In this document: in pieces, positions 7,492 through 14,409 of the stretch | How the letters are laid out: each line of letters starts with the position of its first letter | Position numbering within the stretch: the stretch's first letter is position 1 | Assembly: GCA_034667525.1 (NCBI GenBank) | Contig: JAXDJO010000022.1 | Coordinates: 1-18,091, forward strand | Direction of reading: 5' to 3' | From: DATAPE01 sp034667525 | GTDB lineage: Bacteria > Actinomycetota > CADDZG01 > WHSQ01 | DNA length: 18,091 bases | Translations under genes and position numbers: made by a program | Notes under the pieces: generated by a model | What the model saw: only the letters and a program-made list of their open reading frames with translations | Told to the model about the DNA's origin: nothing | Database searches by the model: none

Positions 7492-8628
7492 TCAGGCATG
7501 TTTCACAACCTCTCGGAGGTGCGAGCAAACGGTTTCTATCTGCTCTGGGGAGATATTCGGGAAGAGAGGGAGAGAGAGCACTTCATCGGCCGCCTGCTCG
7601 GCCGCCGGCAGGGCTCCAGACTTGCCGCCGTAAAAATCCATCAAGTGCAAGGGGGTTGGATAGTGGACGTCGGTCTGGATCCCACGATCGGATAGCTCCG
7701 CCTGGACGCGAGCCCGATCGTCAACTCGTACCACGTTCAGGTGATAAGCGCTGATCGCATCTCCCGTCGCCTCGACCAAGGAGACCCCAGAATCGATCAA
7801 CAGCTCAGAGTAGACAGCGACCGCTTCCCGTCTTGCCCGGTTCCACCCATCAAGGCGGGACAGTTTCGCGGACAGCACCACTGCCTGGACGGCGTCCAAC
7901 CGGCTGTTCCTGCCCACCCAACTGTGCGCGTATTTCGACGTGCTCGAGCGGCCATGGTTGCTGATCGAGCGGATCTTTTCTGCGAGGGTGTCGTCATCGG
8001 TGACGACGGCCCCGCCATCTCCGTAGGCTCCGAGGTTCTTGCCCGGATAGAAGCTGAAACAGCCTGCGACACCGAAAGATCCTGCCTTTTGCTCTCTCCA
8101 GGTGGATCCGTGCGCTTGTGCAGCATCTTCGATCACCGCCACGCCCGAGGTTGACGCCAGATCGAGGATCCCCTGCATATCCGGCATGTGGCCGTAAAGG
8201 TGGACGGTGATGATCGCAGCGGTTCGGTCGGTCAGCGCCGCTCTGATGGTCTCTGGGGTCAGCAACAGAGTCTTGCTGTCCACATCGGCAAAACGCGGGA
8301 CGGCCCCCGCCATCACGACCGCTTCGGCCGTTGCCGTGAAAGTGTTGGCGGGCAAGATCACCTCGGCTCCGGCATCGATCTGAAGCGCTCGAAGGACGAG
8401 CTCCAGCGCGTCCGTACCGTTCGCTACACCCACACAGTGTTTGGTTCCGCAGTACGCCGCCCAGTCTTGCTCGAATCGGTCGACGAGCGGGCCTCCGATA
8501 AAGCGCCTGGTGTCCCGGACGATCTTCCAACCTTGTTCCACGACATCGTCCACTTCGGAGTTCATGCCAGAAAGGTCCATCAGGGGAACAGTGGAGACTC
8601 CTGAATCGATAAGAGCTCCCGTCGTCAT
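7492..8628 (-). CDS. DegT/DnrJ/EryC1/StrS-family PLP sugar aminotransferase
   Basis: The product has 378 residues and starts with the ATG of an ATGA overlap with the dehydrogenase stop (8625-8628). Landmarks in order are CVGVANGTDALELVLRAL (about 65-82), VILPANTFTATAEAVVMAGA (about 90-109), VIEDAAQAHGS (about 165-175, D168 binding the PLP ring nitrogen) and SFYPGKNLGAYGDGGAVVT (K197 forming the Schiff base). SNHGRSS and RNSRLDAVQAVVLSAKL follow. The C-terminal VHYPTPLHLMDFYGG block and length are typical of WlbC/WbpE- and DesV/FdtB-type NDP-3-keto-sugar aminotransferases. It should transfer an amino group, usually from glutamate, to a keto sugar made by the dehydrogenase translated just before it. 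The exact position (C3 or C4) and sugar cannot be read from sequence. The adjacent dehydrogenase favours a 3-amino product. Confidence 0.95.
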   Translation of the reverse strand: MTTGALIDSGVSTVPLMDLSGMNSEVDDVVEQGWKIVRDTRRFIGGPLVDRFEQDWAAYCGTKHCVGVANGTDALELVLRALQIDAGAEVILPANTFTATAEAVVMAGAVPRFADVDSKTLLLTPETIRAALTDRTAAIITVHLYGHMPDMQGILDLASTSGVAVIEDAAQAHGSTWREQKAGSFGVAGCFSFYPGKNLGAYGDGGAVVTDDDTLAEKIRSISNHGRSSTSKYAHSWVGRNSRLDAVQAVVLSAKLSRLDGWNRARREAVAVYSELLIDSGVSLVEATGDAISAYHLNVVRVDDRARVQAELSDRGIQTDVHYPTPLHLMDFYGGKSGALPAAEQAADEVLSLPLFPNISPEQIETVCSHLREVVKHA

Positions 8629-9674
8629 GACACGGTTAGCTCAGCCGGATCCCAGCCGCGCGCAGGCTCCTCGGTCTCCATCTGATCGAGATACACGCGC
8701 GTTCCCTCACGCAGGGAGATGTCTGCCGCCTCGAGCACCTTGACGACCGCAAGACCATTGGCGCCGGGCGTACGGGGTTCCAGTCCATCCTTGATGCAAT
8801 CCACGAAGTGGCGATCCTGAACACTCAAGGGCTCTTCGAATGAGATATAGGGAGACCGGATGTCTCCATACCTGTATGTCATTGGTAGTTCCTGGAGAGT
8901 TTGGGGATCCTGAGAGTTGACCACGCCCTTGTCGTAGACCCTGACTCTCTCTTCGGCAGCGAGATCGTTGTAGACGGCCATCTGACTGCTTCCAACGACC
9001 GTGACCCGACGAACCTTGCAGGGGTCCAACCAACTCACGTGCACGTTGGCAGTTGCGCTCGGATAGTGGAGACGGAGGTAGGCAACATCTTCCAGGAACG
9101 GATGGGCGTGGGGGGCGCCCCACGCCTGAACGGAGACGGGCTCAGAGCCGAGGACGTAGTTGATGATCGAGACATCGTGCGGTGCAAGATCCCATATGAC
9201 ATTGACGTCGCTTTGGTACAGGCCCATGTTCAACCGGGCACTGTCGAGGTAGTAGACGGAACCGAGGGCCCCTGTGGTAACCAGCTCCCGGAGTTTTAGC
9301 ACCGCGGCGTTGTATTCGAACGTATGTCCCACCATGAGCGTGACATTGCCTTCTGCTTCCTCGATCAGGAGGCGGGCGTCATGAACACTGGTCGCGAGCG
9401 GTTTTTCGATGAGCACTGACTTCCCGGCGCGGATCGCTGTTAGAGCTAGGGCGAGGTGGGTGCTCGGCGGAGTTGCTATCACCAGCCCGTCAACTTCATC
9501 GAGGGCGCTGTCCAGATCCTGGAAACAGGGGAGGCCGGCGAAGGACCGAGACAGGCTTTGCAGACGCTCGGCGCGCGAATCGATCGCGACTACGCTGTCG
9601 ACTTCGGGCACGCCATGGAGTACGCGAACGTGCTTGGACCCCCAATATCCACATCCGACCACGCCTATGCGCAT
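8625..9674 (-). CDS. Gfo/Idh/MocA-family NAD(P)-dependent sugar dehydrogenase (WlbA/WbpB-like)
   Basis: The product has 349 residues. The ATG at 9674 has a G-rich ribosome binding site (GGGGGG about 7 bases upstream). The Rossmann dinucleotide site is GVVGCGYWGSKH (residues 4-15). GLVIATPPSTH and LIEKPLA (catalytic-site EKP at 90-92, K91) follow, then VGHTFEYNAAV and WDLAPHDVSIINYVLG with the conserved D162/H166. A C-terminal substrate domain with RHFVDCIKDG ends in the usual GLAVVKVLEAADISLREG helix. Paired with the aminotransferase, it resembles WlbA/WbpB with WlbC/WbpE, which oxidise C3 of a UDP-N-acetyl amino-uronate and then aminate it. It is the first gene of the minus-strand glycan operon, so the promoter should be in the 456 bp to its right. 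Whether the substrate is a uronate or a simple NDP-sugar is not visible. Confidence 0.93.
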   Translation of the reverse strand: MRIGVVGCGYWGSKHVRVLHGVPEVDSVVAIDSRAERLQSLSRSFAGLPCFQDLDSALDEVDGLVIATPPSTHLALALTAIRAGKSVLIEKPLATSVHDARLLIEEAEGNVTLMVGHTFEYNAAVLKLRELVTTGALGSVYYLDSARLNMGLYQSDVNVIWDLAPHDVSIINYVLGSEPVSVQAWGAPHAHPFLEDVAYLRLHYPSATANVHVSWLDPCKVRRVTVVGSSQMAVYNDLAAEERVRVYDKGVVNSQDPQTLQELPMTYRYGDIRSPYISFEEPLSVQDRHFVDCIKDGLEPRTPGANGLAVVKVLEAADISLREGTRVYLDQMETEEPARGWDPAELTVS

Positions 9675-9797
9675 GCTGAGACCCCCCAGAAACGTTTGCT
9701 GAACGGATTGCCAATCCCCCGAAACCCAACACGCGGGTTCTTGCGGGATAGGTTTTAACCCTGCTAGAAGGGGGACGCAAGCGCACCCAGCAAGTTA

Positions 9798-9810
9798 CGT
9801 AGCATCTACG
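9798..9810. repeat. Short inverted repeat upstream of the glycan operon
   Basis: CGTAG-CAT-CTACG is a perfect 5-bp dyad with a 3-base centre, 124 nt upstream of the dehydrogenase start. It could be half of an operator, or chance. Confidence 0.25.
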
Positions 9811-9832
9811 CAGACAGAACTGCCCAAACGGG

Positions 9833-9870
9833 CTCAAACATCATTTACTAAACCGTAGTTCTCGTTTGAG
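9833..9870. repeat. Spaced inverted repeat CTCAAAC / GTTTGAG
   Basis: Seven-base perfect arms lie at 9833-9839 and 9864-9870 with 24 bases between. The arm centres are 31 bp apart, close to three helical turns, which would suit a pair of DNA-bound regulators. Function is not established. Confidence 0.35.
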
Positions 9871-9880
9871 GGACGCAGAT

Positions 9881-9895
9881 CGTTGCCACGCAACG
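9881..9895. repeat. Perfect dyad CGTTGC-CAC-GCAACG
   Basis: Six-base arms around a 3-base centre lie 11 bp from the right arm of the previous repeat. It looks like a compact operator or a small hairpin. It is the strongest short dyad in the intergenic region. Confidence 0.4.
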
Positions 9896-10130
9896 TAGAT
9901 TTCGTCGGCGCGGTCCCCCGGTTACGGAGAGCGAAGTGGCAACAGCGCTGGAGTGTCGTCGTCCGTAACAAAAGGTAGCAATGGAAATAAGTTCCGAAAT
10001 CACCATCCACCGGTGCACTCCTTAATCAACATACCCAAATCATTCTTTAATCGCGTCTAGTACATGCGCGGCAGTCTTTTTGAGCATTTTTCGGCTAGTC
10101 GGGGAACGGAAAGACCATTAGGTTGATGGG

Positions 10131-11765
10131 ATGTCCTTATCGCGCCCCCCACTTCTCGTTCTTCCCTCGGCGAGGGGCGGAGGGATGCCGCCGCCGCCGG
10201 CCTCTGGCCTTCGCGCCCACCTTGTCGTGTGGCGCGCCCACAAACGACTGATATTTGCTTGCGTTGCTTTAGCGGTTGGAGGCTCGCTCCTGTTTTCATC
10301 CCGGCAAAGCAAGATCTATCAATCAGAGTCTGACGTTCTGGTTACGCCTATCCAGGTCGCGGCGGGACAACCGACCACGGCCACCGCACCCAACATGGAC
10401 ACTGAGAAAAGCGTGGCGGCGTCCGAGGCAGTTGCGACGGGGGCCGCGCGGCTGCTTCACGGATCGGTCGACCCCACAGATCTGCTCAAACACCTATCCG
10501 TCGAAGTACCCGCCGGCACAGAGATTCTGTCCTTCAAGTACTCGGACAACTCACCGACGGTCGCCCAGGGCAGAGCCAAGGCGTTCGTTAAGGCATACCT
10601 GACTTTTCGACAACAACAGGCCGAGCGCGAATTGGCGGCCGCCGCAAGACCGTTGCAACGGGAACTGCAGAATGTGACACAAGAACTGGCAACGACTAAC
10701 AAGCAGCTCGCGGGAGCGACGACTACAGCTCGCGCCGACGCGTTGAAGCAACGCGTGAACGCACTAAACACCCGCAAAGCGCTGGTCGAGCAGCGGATCA
10801 GCGACCTCACGCCCAGTTCCTCACTCGACGTTGGAACGGTCCTCAGGGGAGCCACGCGGCCCCTGTCAGCGTCGAACAGGTCGCCGCTCCTTGAAGCCAT
10901 ACTCGCGCTCTTCGTGGGCCTTCTATTGGGATTGGGCGGCGCTTACCTGCGAGATCGTCTGGACGACCGCCTGTGGACCGAAGAGAGTCTCGAGCACGCC
11001 TCTGGAGCTGCCTCGATCGGAACCATTCCGTTTGCTGCGCGACTTCTTATGGCCAGGAAGCCGATGCTCATCAACATGCCTGACACCGATCAGGCTTTCA
11101 CCGAGTCGTATCGCACGCTCCGCACCAGCGTTCTTTCCGCGGTAGGGACTGCGGGCGCCAAGACGCTGATGGTCACCAGTGCGGTGCCGAACGAGGGAAA
11201 GACCACTCTGACGGTCAACCTCGCCATCGCGATTGCGGGTACCGGGAAGAAAGTCATTTTGGTGAGCGCCGACATGCGACTGCCGAGAGCTGCCGAGATG
11301 CTCTCCATCAACGAAGAGCCCGGACTTGCGAACGTGCTCGCGGATGGCACTCCGTTGTCCGATGCCTTACATCTTTCCGGCGTCCAGAATTTCCAAGTGG
11401 TCCCGAGCGGGCGGACGCTGGCCGATCCGTCCGAATGGCTGGGATCGGACGCCATGAGCCAGCTCTTGCAAGATCTGTCCAAGCGTGCAGACATAGTCCT
11501 GGTCGACGCAACTCCCGTCCTGGGGATGGCCGATGCACTGACGCTCGCCCCCAAGGTGGACGGCGTCATCCTCGTGTGTGGAGCAGGGGTGAGCAGTGCC
11601 AAAGAAGTACGAGACGCCGCCCGCAAGCTGACTCAGTTGGGAGCCGCGATGATCGGGTGCGCGCTCAACGGATTCGTCTCCTACCGGGCGGCAGGGTACG
11701 GCGATTCGGACTACTACCGAGCCGCCTGGACTGCGGCCGACAGCGGTGCGAACCGCTCGACCTAG
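10131..11765 (+). CDS. Wzz-type chain-length regulator fused to a bacterial tyrosine kinase (BY-kinase)
   Basis: The product has 544 residues from ATG 10131. An ATG at 10185 behind a GGGGCGGAGGG stretch is an alternative start. A proline-rich N-terminus leads to a first membrane span (about 40-57), an extracytoplasmic Wzz domain with a coiled-coil-like heptad region (about 160-225), the RPLSASNRSP stretch and a second span (about 253-272). The cytoplasmic kinase domain has Walker A PNEGKTT (353-359, K357), Walker A' VILVSADMR (D381), Walker B IVLVD (D459) and a C-terminal tyrosine cluster (Y518, Y523, Y528, Y529) for autophosphorylation. Such proteins control the length and export of Wzx/Wzy polymers through cycles of phosphorylation and oligomer assembly. 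The divergent orientation to the operon makes this its likely partner. No cognate phosphatase of the LMW-PTP or PHP type is in the window. Confidence 0.93.
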   Translation: MSLSRPPLLVLPSARGGGMPPPPASGLRAHLVVWRAHKRLIFACVALAVGGSLLFSSRQSKIYQSESDVLVTPIQVAAGQPTTATAPNMDTEKSVAASEAVATGAARLLHGSVDPTDLLKHLSVEVPAGTEILSFKYSDNSPTVAQGRAKAFVKAYLTFRQQQAERELAAAARPLQRELQNVTQELATTNKQLAGATTTARADALKQRVNALNTRKALVEQRISDLTPSSSLDVGTVLRGATRPLSASNRSPLLEAILALFVGLLLGLGGAYLRDRLDDRLWTEESLEHASGAASIGTIPFAARLLMARKPMLINMPDTDQAFTESYRTLRTSVLSAVGTAGAKTLMVTSAVPNEGKTTLTVNLAIAIAGTGKKVILVSADMRLPRAAEMLSINEEPGLANVLADGTPLSDALHLSGVQNFQVVPSGRTLADPSEWLGSDAMSQLLQDLSKRADIVLVDATPVLGMADALTLAPKVDGVILVCGAGVSSAKEVRDAARKLTQLGAAMIGCALNGFVSYRAAGYGDSDYYRAAWTAADSGANRST

Positions 11766-11835
11766 ATCCGCTTAAAGGCTGAGGCCTGCAGCTCTCCCGG
11801 CCGACGCTCGATCGCTCCCTCCCACGATCGGCTGG

Positions 11836-12672
11836 TTAGACGGCGTTAGAACCGCGGAGGAAGTCTTGGTACGCCAACTCCGCACGCTCCCGCCGGGCCG
11901 CCAGCTTCGGGTGTGTCCACAGTTCGGTCAAAGCCTCCTTCTGGTGTTCGCGCGCGGCAGAAGGGATCCACGACTCTTCCTCTATAGCGGGCTCGAGTTC
12001 ATCTCCCATTTGCCGTTGGAAGGCGCGGAGCTCGCTGAGTGTGACCGTGCCCGACTCGAAACCTAGCAACGTCTCTCGCCAGGCAGGGATCGTGGTGGGA
12101 CGGTGCTTGATGAGATCGAAACACAGCTTGGCATTGGCTTCGGTGTCCTCAAACTCTGTAAAGGTGGTGTCGAACCGCTCGTTTATCCTGCGGATCACCG
12201 GACCAAAGTGGTGGGTGACCTCCTGAAAGTCTGCGATCACAAAGCTCGTGCGGTAAGGCATCAGGCACGAATGGAAACGCGCGTAGGCAACCATCGCATT
12301 CTTCATGTCGACTTCGGGCTCCCTGATGAGCTGCGACAGGACCGCTCCCTTCGGCTCCCGGATGACGACCAGCGTCGGCTTGCCTGTCTTGGCCGCGGCG
12401 ATGAGCTGCGCCGGCGCGTGCAAGTGGTGAGCGAGCCTGACAGGACTCGACTGGGCTAGCTGAAACGCATACACCGCGAACGTGGATGCGGAACGCGTGT
12501 AGCCGTCTATCACGAGCTCCGTCTCGGAGCTGATCACCTCCGGGCTAGGCCCCGGATACTTGCGACGCGCAAAGGGCAGATAAAGAGCTGGATGCTCGGC
12601 TATCCGGCTGCGGACTACGTGCCTAACGCGTCCGAGCGGAGAGGGAACCGTTTCCGCTGGTTCTGCGGTCAC
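11836..12672 (-). CDS. Sulfotransferase-like P-loop protein
   Basis: The product has 278 residues from a GTG at 12672 behind GGAG. The core block ELVIDGYTRSASTFAVYAF (about 51-69) looks like the 5'-phosphosulfate-binding loop of sulfotransferases. PTLVVIREPKGAVLSQLIR (about 98-116) looks like the 3'-phosphate-binding strand and helix, with Arg and Ser in the expected places. A HHLHAPAQLIAAAK block lies between them. This arrangement recurs in a group of bacterial proteins loosely annotated as sulfotransferase-like and found near surface-glycan genes. If active it would transfer sulfate from PAPS to a hydroxyl or amine of a glycan or lipid in the cytoplasm. No PAPS-making genes are in the window, so the substrate and even the activity are inferred. 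It follows the phosphatase gene by 24 nt, and its 3' end faces the kinase gene across a 70-nt gap with no clear terminator. Confidence 0.65.
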   Translation of the reverse strand: MTAEPAETVPSPLGRVRHVVRSRIAEHPALYLPFARRKYPGPSPEVISSETELVIDGYTRSASTFAVYAFQLAQSSPVRLAHHLHAPAQLIAAAKTGKPTLVVIREPKGAVLSQLIREPEVDMKNAMVAYARFHSCLMPYRTSFVIADFQEVTHHFGPVIRRINERFDTTFTEFEDTEANAKLCFDLIKHRPTTIPAWRETLLGFESGTVTLSELRAFQRQMGDELEPAIEEESWIPSAAREHQKEALTELWTHPKLAARRERAELAYQDFLRGSNAV

Positions 12673-12696
12673 GCTGGTCTCCGGGTTGCGCCTCTC

Positions 12697-13368
12697 TCAA
12701 TCAACGTCGTCTCCCTCGGGGAGAGCGGACAGTCTGACCCCAAGGTCGTCTATCTCGAATCTCGTCAGAGAGCCCCGGCCGATGGGGATGCGCCATTCCT
12801 CGCCGGAGATGTTCTCGAGGTGGGCGACGGCAAGACGGATCATGACAGCATGGGTGACCGCCGCGACAGTTTCGCCGCGATGCCGCTCACCGATCAGTGC
12901 CAGGGCTTCCAACATCCGCCGCTGGGCATCTGTCAAACGTTCTCCATTGGGGCAGACAGCGGTGGAAGGGGACGTTCGGTACTTCTCGAAAGCCTCCGGA
13001 TCGAAGATCTGTGCCTCTTGAGCCGTCAAGCCCTCCCAGGCTCCGTAATCGACATTGATCAAACCGTGCAGGATCCGGATATCGGGAACCCGCGCCTCGT
13101 CGGCGATGATCTGGGCGGTTGCGATCGTGCGGCGCAAAGGCCCGGTGTATACGGCGGCGAGACCTTCCTTTGAAAGTCTGATGGCAGCGTCAACGGCGTC
13201 TTGATAACCCTGCGCGTCGAGCGGGATATCCCTTCTGCCTCTGTAGCGATTCTCCACATTCATGGTTGTGGTGCCGTGTCGCACGAGGTAAAGGGTGCAT
13301 GTATCGGTGGAGTTATCTGTCTGTAAGGACTTCCCCAGTTGGTAGCTCAATGTCTTCCCCTCCGCCAA
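12697..13368 (-). CDS. Histidine phosphatase superfamily protein (phosphoglycerate mutase-like)
   Basis: The product has 223 residues from TTG 13368. A TTG at 13350 lies 8 bases after a strong GGAGG and is probably the true start. The catalytic motif is LYLVRHGTTTMN (RHG at 30-32, H31 accepting the phosphate). YTGPLRRTIATAQ (R80), YGAWEGL (E112 as proton donor) and VTHAVMIR (H173) complete the active site. The length and spacing match the cobC/GpmB-type branch, whose members hydrolyse small phosphate esters such as alpha-ribazole phosphate, sugar phosphates or nucleotides. The substrate cannot be told from sequence. It is the first gene of a two-gene unit with the sulfotransferase-like gene. 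A possible promoter lies about 110 nt upstream. Confidence 0.9.
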   Translation of the reverse strand: MAEGKTLSYQLGKSLQTDNSTDTCTLYLVRHGTTTMNVENRYRGRRDIPLDAQGYQDAVDAAIRLSKEGLAAVYTGPLRRTIATAQIIADEARVPDIRILHGLINVDYGAWEGLTAQEAQIFDPEAFEKYRTSPSTAVCPNGERLTDAQRRMLEALALIGERHRGETVAAVTHAVMIRLAVAHLENISGEEWRIPIGRGSLTRFEIDDLGVRLSALPEGDDVD

Positions 13369-13479
13369 CTACATCCCCCCGGCAGGGCTTTCGCCAATCG
13401 TAAGAAGGTTCACTCTGTGCAACATGAGGCAGGGAGGGTAGCCGCGGTGGTGCAGATGAACGGCGCTCTCTCTGCTTAG

Positions 13480-13508
13480 AAGATAACTGCTTGGTCGCTA
13501 CCAGTCAT
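13480..13508 (-). promoter_or_regulatory. Possible promoter of the phosphatase/sulfotransferase unit
   Basis: On the minus strand ATGACT (13508-13503) and TATCTT (13485-13480) are separated by 17 bases. Each matches the sigma-70 consensus (TTGACA, TATAAT) at four of six positions. The site lies in the 229-nt gap between the DUF5317 and phosphatase genes and would give a leader of about 105 nt. The match is modest and based on sequence only. Confidence 0.3.
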
Positions 13509-13597
13509 GCCCCCGACGCTTCGTCATATTTGCGCTCGCACGGATAAACCGGCGACTTCGGACAAGAAGCCACATTTCGCTACGGGGAAGATTGCAT

Positions 13598-14200
13598 TCA
13601 GCCCTGAGGTTGCAGCCGCACCTTGGGCGAGGCAGTGTCTCCATGTGGACGTGAACCCCAGAGACGCGCCAGCCGGGATCCGCATATGGAGTGAAGCAGA
13701 ACGAAAGCTCCGATGGCGATGAGGACATCTCCGACGCTGAAGACGTTATGGAGAGGCCACGATCGTGGGATGGCGAAGACGTCACCAAGGAACTGCAACT
13801 TCGGATGCGCGAGCGTCCTCGAGTTGATGAATTCGTTTCCGGCCACTCTCCGCGCTGAGGACGCCACCACGGCCGAGGCTGTCGGCATGATCCCTCCGTT
13901 AGCGGCAATAGCCAGCAGATTGCATCCCCACCCGGCGCCGAGAAGCCATAAGCCGTGCTGTGATCGATTGGCGAAGACGAAGATGCCAATGAAGACATAG
14001 GACAGGAGGTGGCCCGCCGCGAGCAACGTCGGATCTGCGAACGGGACTATCGAGATGATCAAGATCTGGAGCGCCAAGGCAACGATCGCGGCCCAGGCAT
14101 GGGCGAAACGGACCGATCCCAGGGCGCTCAGATGCCCCCCGGTCAGTGCAACGGTCACGATTGACAAGCCAAAAAAGACAAGCAAGAACATCCGGGGCAT
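13598..14200 (-). CDS. DUF5317 family integral membrane protein
   Basis: The product has 200 residues. The ATG at 14200 touches a strong GGGAGGAGG, and the ATG at 14191 (spacing 9) is the better-spaced start. There are four hydrophobic segments in the first 100 residues, then NLLAIAANGGIMP, a polar stretch with NEFINSRTL, and FLGDVFAIPRSWPLHNVFSVGDVLIAIGAFVLL ahead of a basic cytoplasmic tail. The ANGGxMP and LGD...FSxGD blocks are the conserved features of the DUF5317 family, which is found in actinobacteria and some Firmicutes and has no assigned function. It stands head to head with the GGDEF-EAL gene, so the two may share control. It is not clearly part of the phosphatase unit, because 229 nt separate them. 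Confidence 0.75.
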   Translation of the reverse strand: MPRMFLLVFFGLSIVTVALTGGHLSALGSVRFAHAWAAIVALALQILIISIVPFADPTLLAAGHLLSYVFIGIFVFANRSQHGLWLLGAGWGCNLLAIAANGGIMPTASAVVASSARRVAGNEFINSRTLAHPKLQFLGDVFAIPRSWPLHNVFSVGDVLIAIGAFVLLHSICGSRLARLWGSRPHGDTASPKVRLQPQG

Positions 14201-14229
14201 CCTCCTCCCTGGATGTATCGGAGTTCTTC

Positions 14230-14284
14230 GGCGGGTCTTGAGCCCCTTCGCGGCTCATGCGGGCCCCGGGCCAACTTGCCCGCC
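14230..14284. other. GC-rich structured region between DUF5317 and GGDEF-EAL genes
   Basis: GGCGGG at 14230-14235 can pair with CCCGCC at 14279-14284 and close a region holding a 6-bp hairpin (TGAGCC at 14239-14244 with GGCTCA at 14252-14257, 7-base loop). It also holds a second GC-rich dyad: GCGGGC at 14259-14264 with GCCCGC at 14278-14283, which competes with the outer stem. A second CCCGCC occurs at 14293-14298. The pairing is visible by eye. Whether it acts as RNA (leader, attenuator) or as DNA is not known. It does not carry the conserved core of a cyclic-di-GMP riboswitch. Confidence 0.4.
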
Positions 14285-14409
14285 CTCGGCCACCCGCCCA
14301 TGATCGCCGGATCTGGTTATCGGACAAAAAGGCCCGGCCAGACGCTCCAGACCACCACTTTTCCGGCCGATAGGACACCTAGACCTCATCCAGCGAAAGG
14401 AACCATCGG

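Larger units (their letters stand above)
9675..10130. promoter_or_regulatory. 456-bp divergent intergenic region between the glycan operon and the Wzz-kinase gene
   Basis: No convincing gene lies here on either strand. Transcription must start in both directions from it. It holds a patch rich in A and T (about 9965-10060) next to the kinase gene, including a TTAATC direct repeat at 10022 and 10047 (25 bp apart). It also holds three dyads in the half nearer the operon, listed separately. I could not place convincing -35/-10 pairs for either promoter. The length and the dyads suggest regulated expression. No terminator with a T-run is visible. Confidence 0.6.

Noticed and set aside
11766..11835. 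A terminator between the Wzz-kinase and sulfotransferase-like genes.
   Set aside because: GCCGA/TCGGC arms and CGATCG repeats can pair, but the stem is poor and no T-run follows on either strand.
13369..13597. A tRNA or small RNA gene in the 229-nt gap.
   Set aside because: I could not fold a cloverleaf or find a T-loop consensus. Only a modest promoter-like pair was found.
14201..14409. A cyclic-di-GMP riboswitch ahead of the GGDEF-EAL gene.
   Set aside because: Hairpins are present, but the conserved core sequences of class I and II cyclic-di-GMP riboswitches are not visible on either strand.
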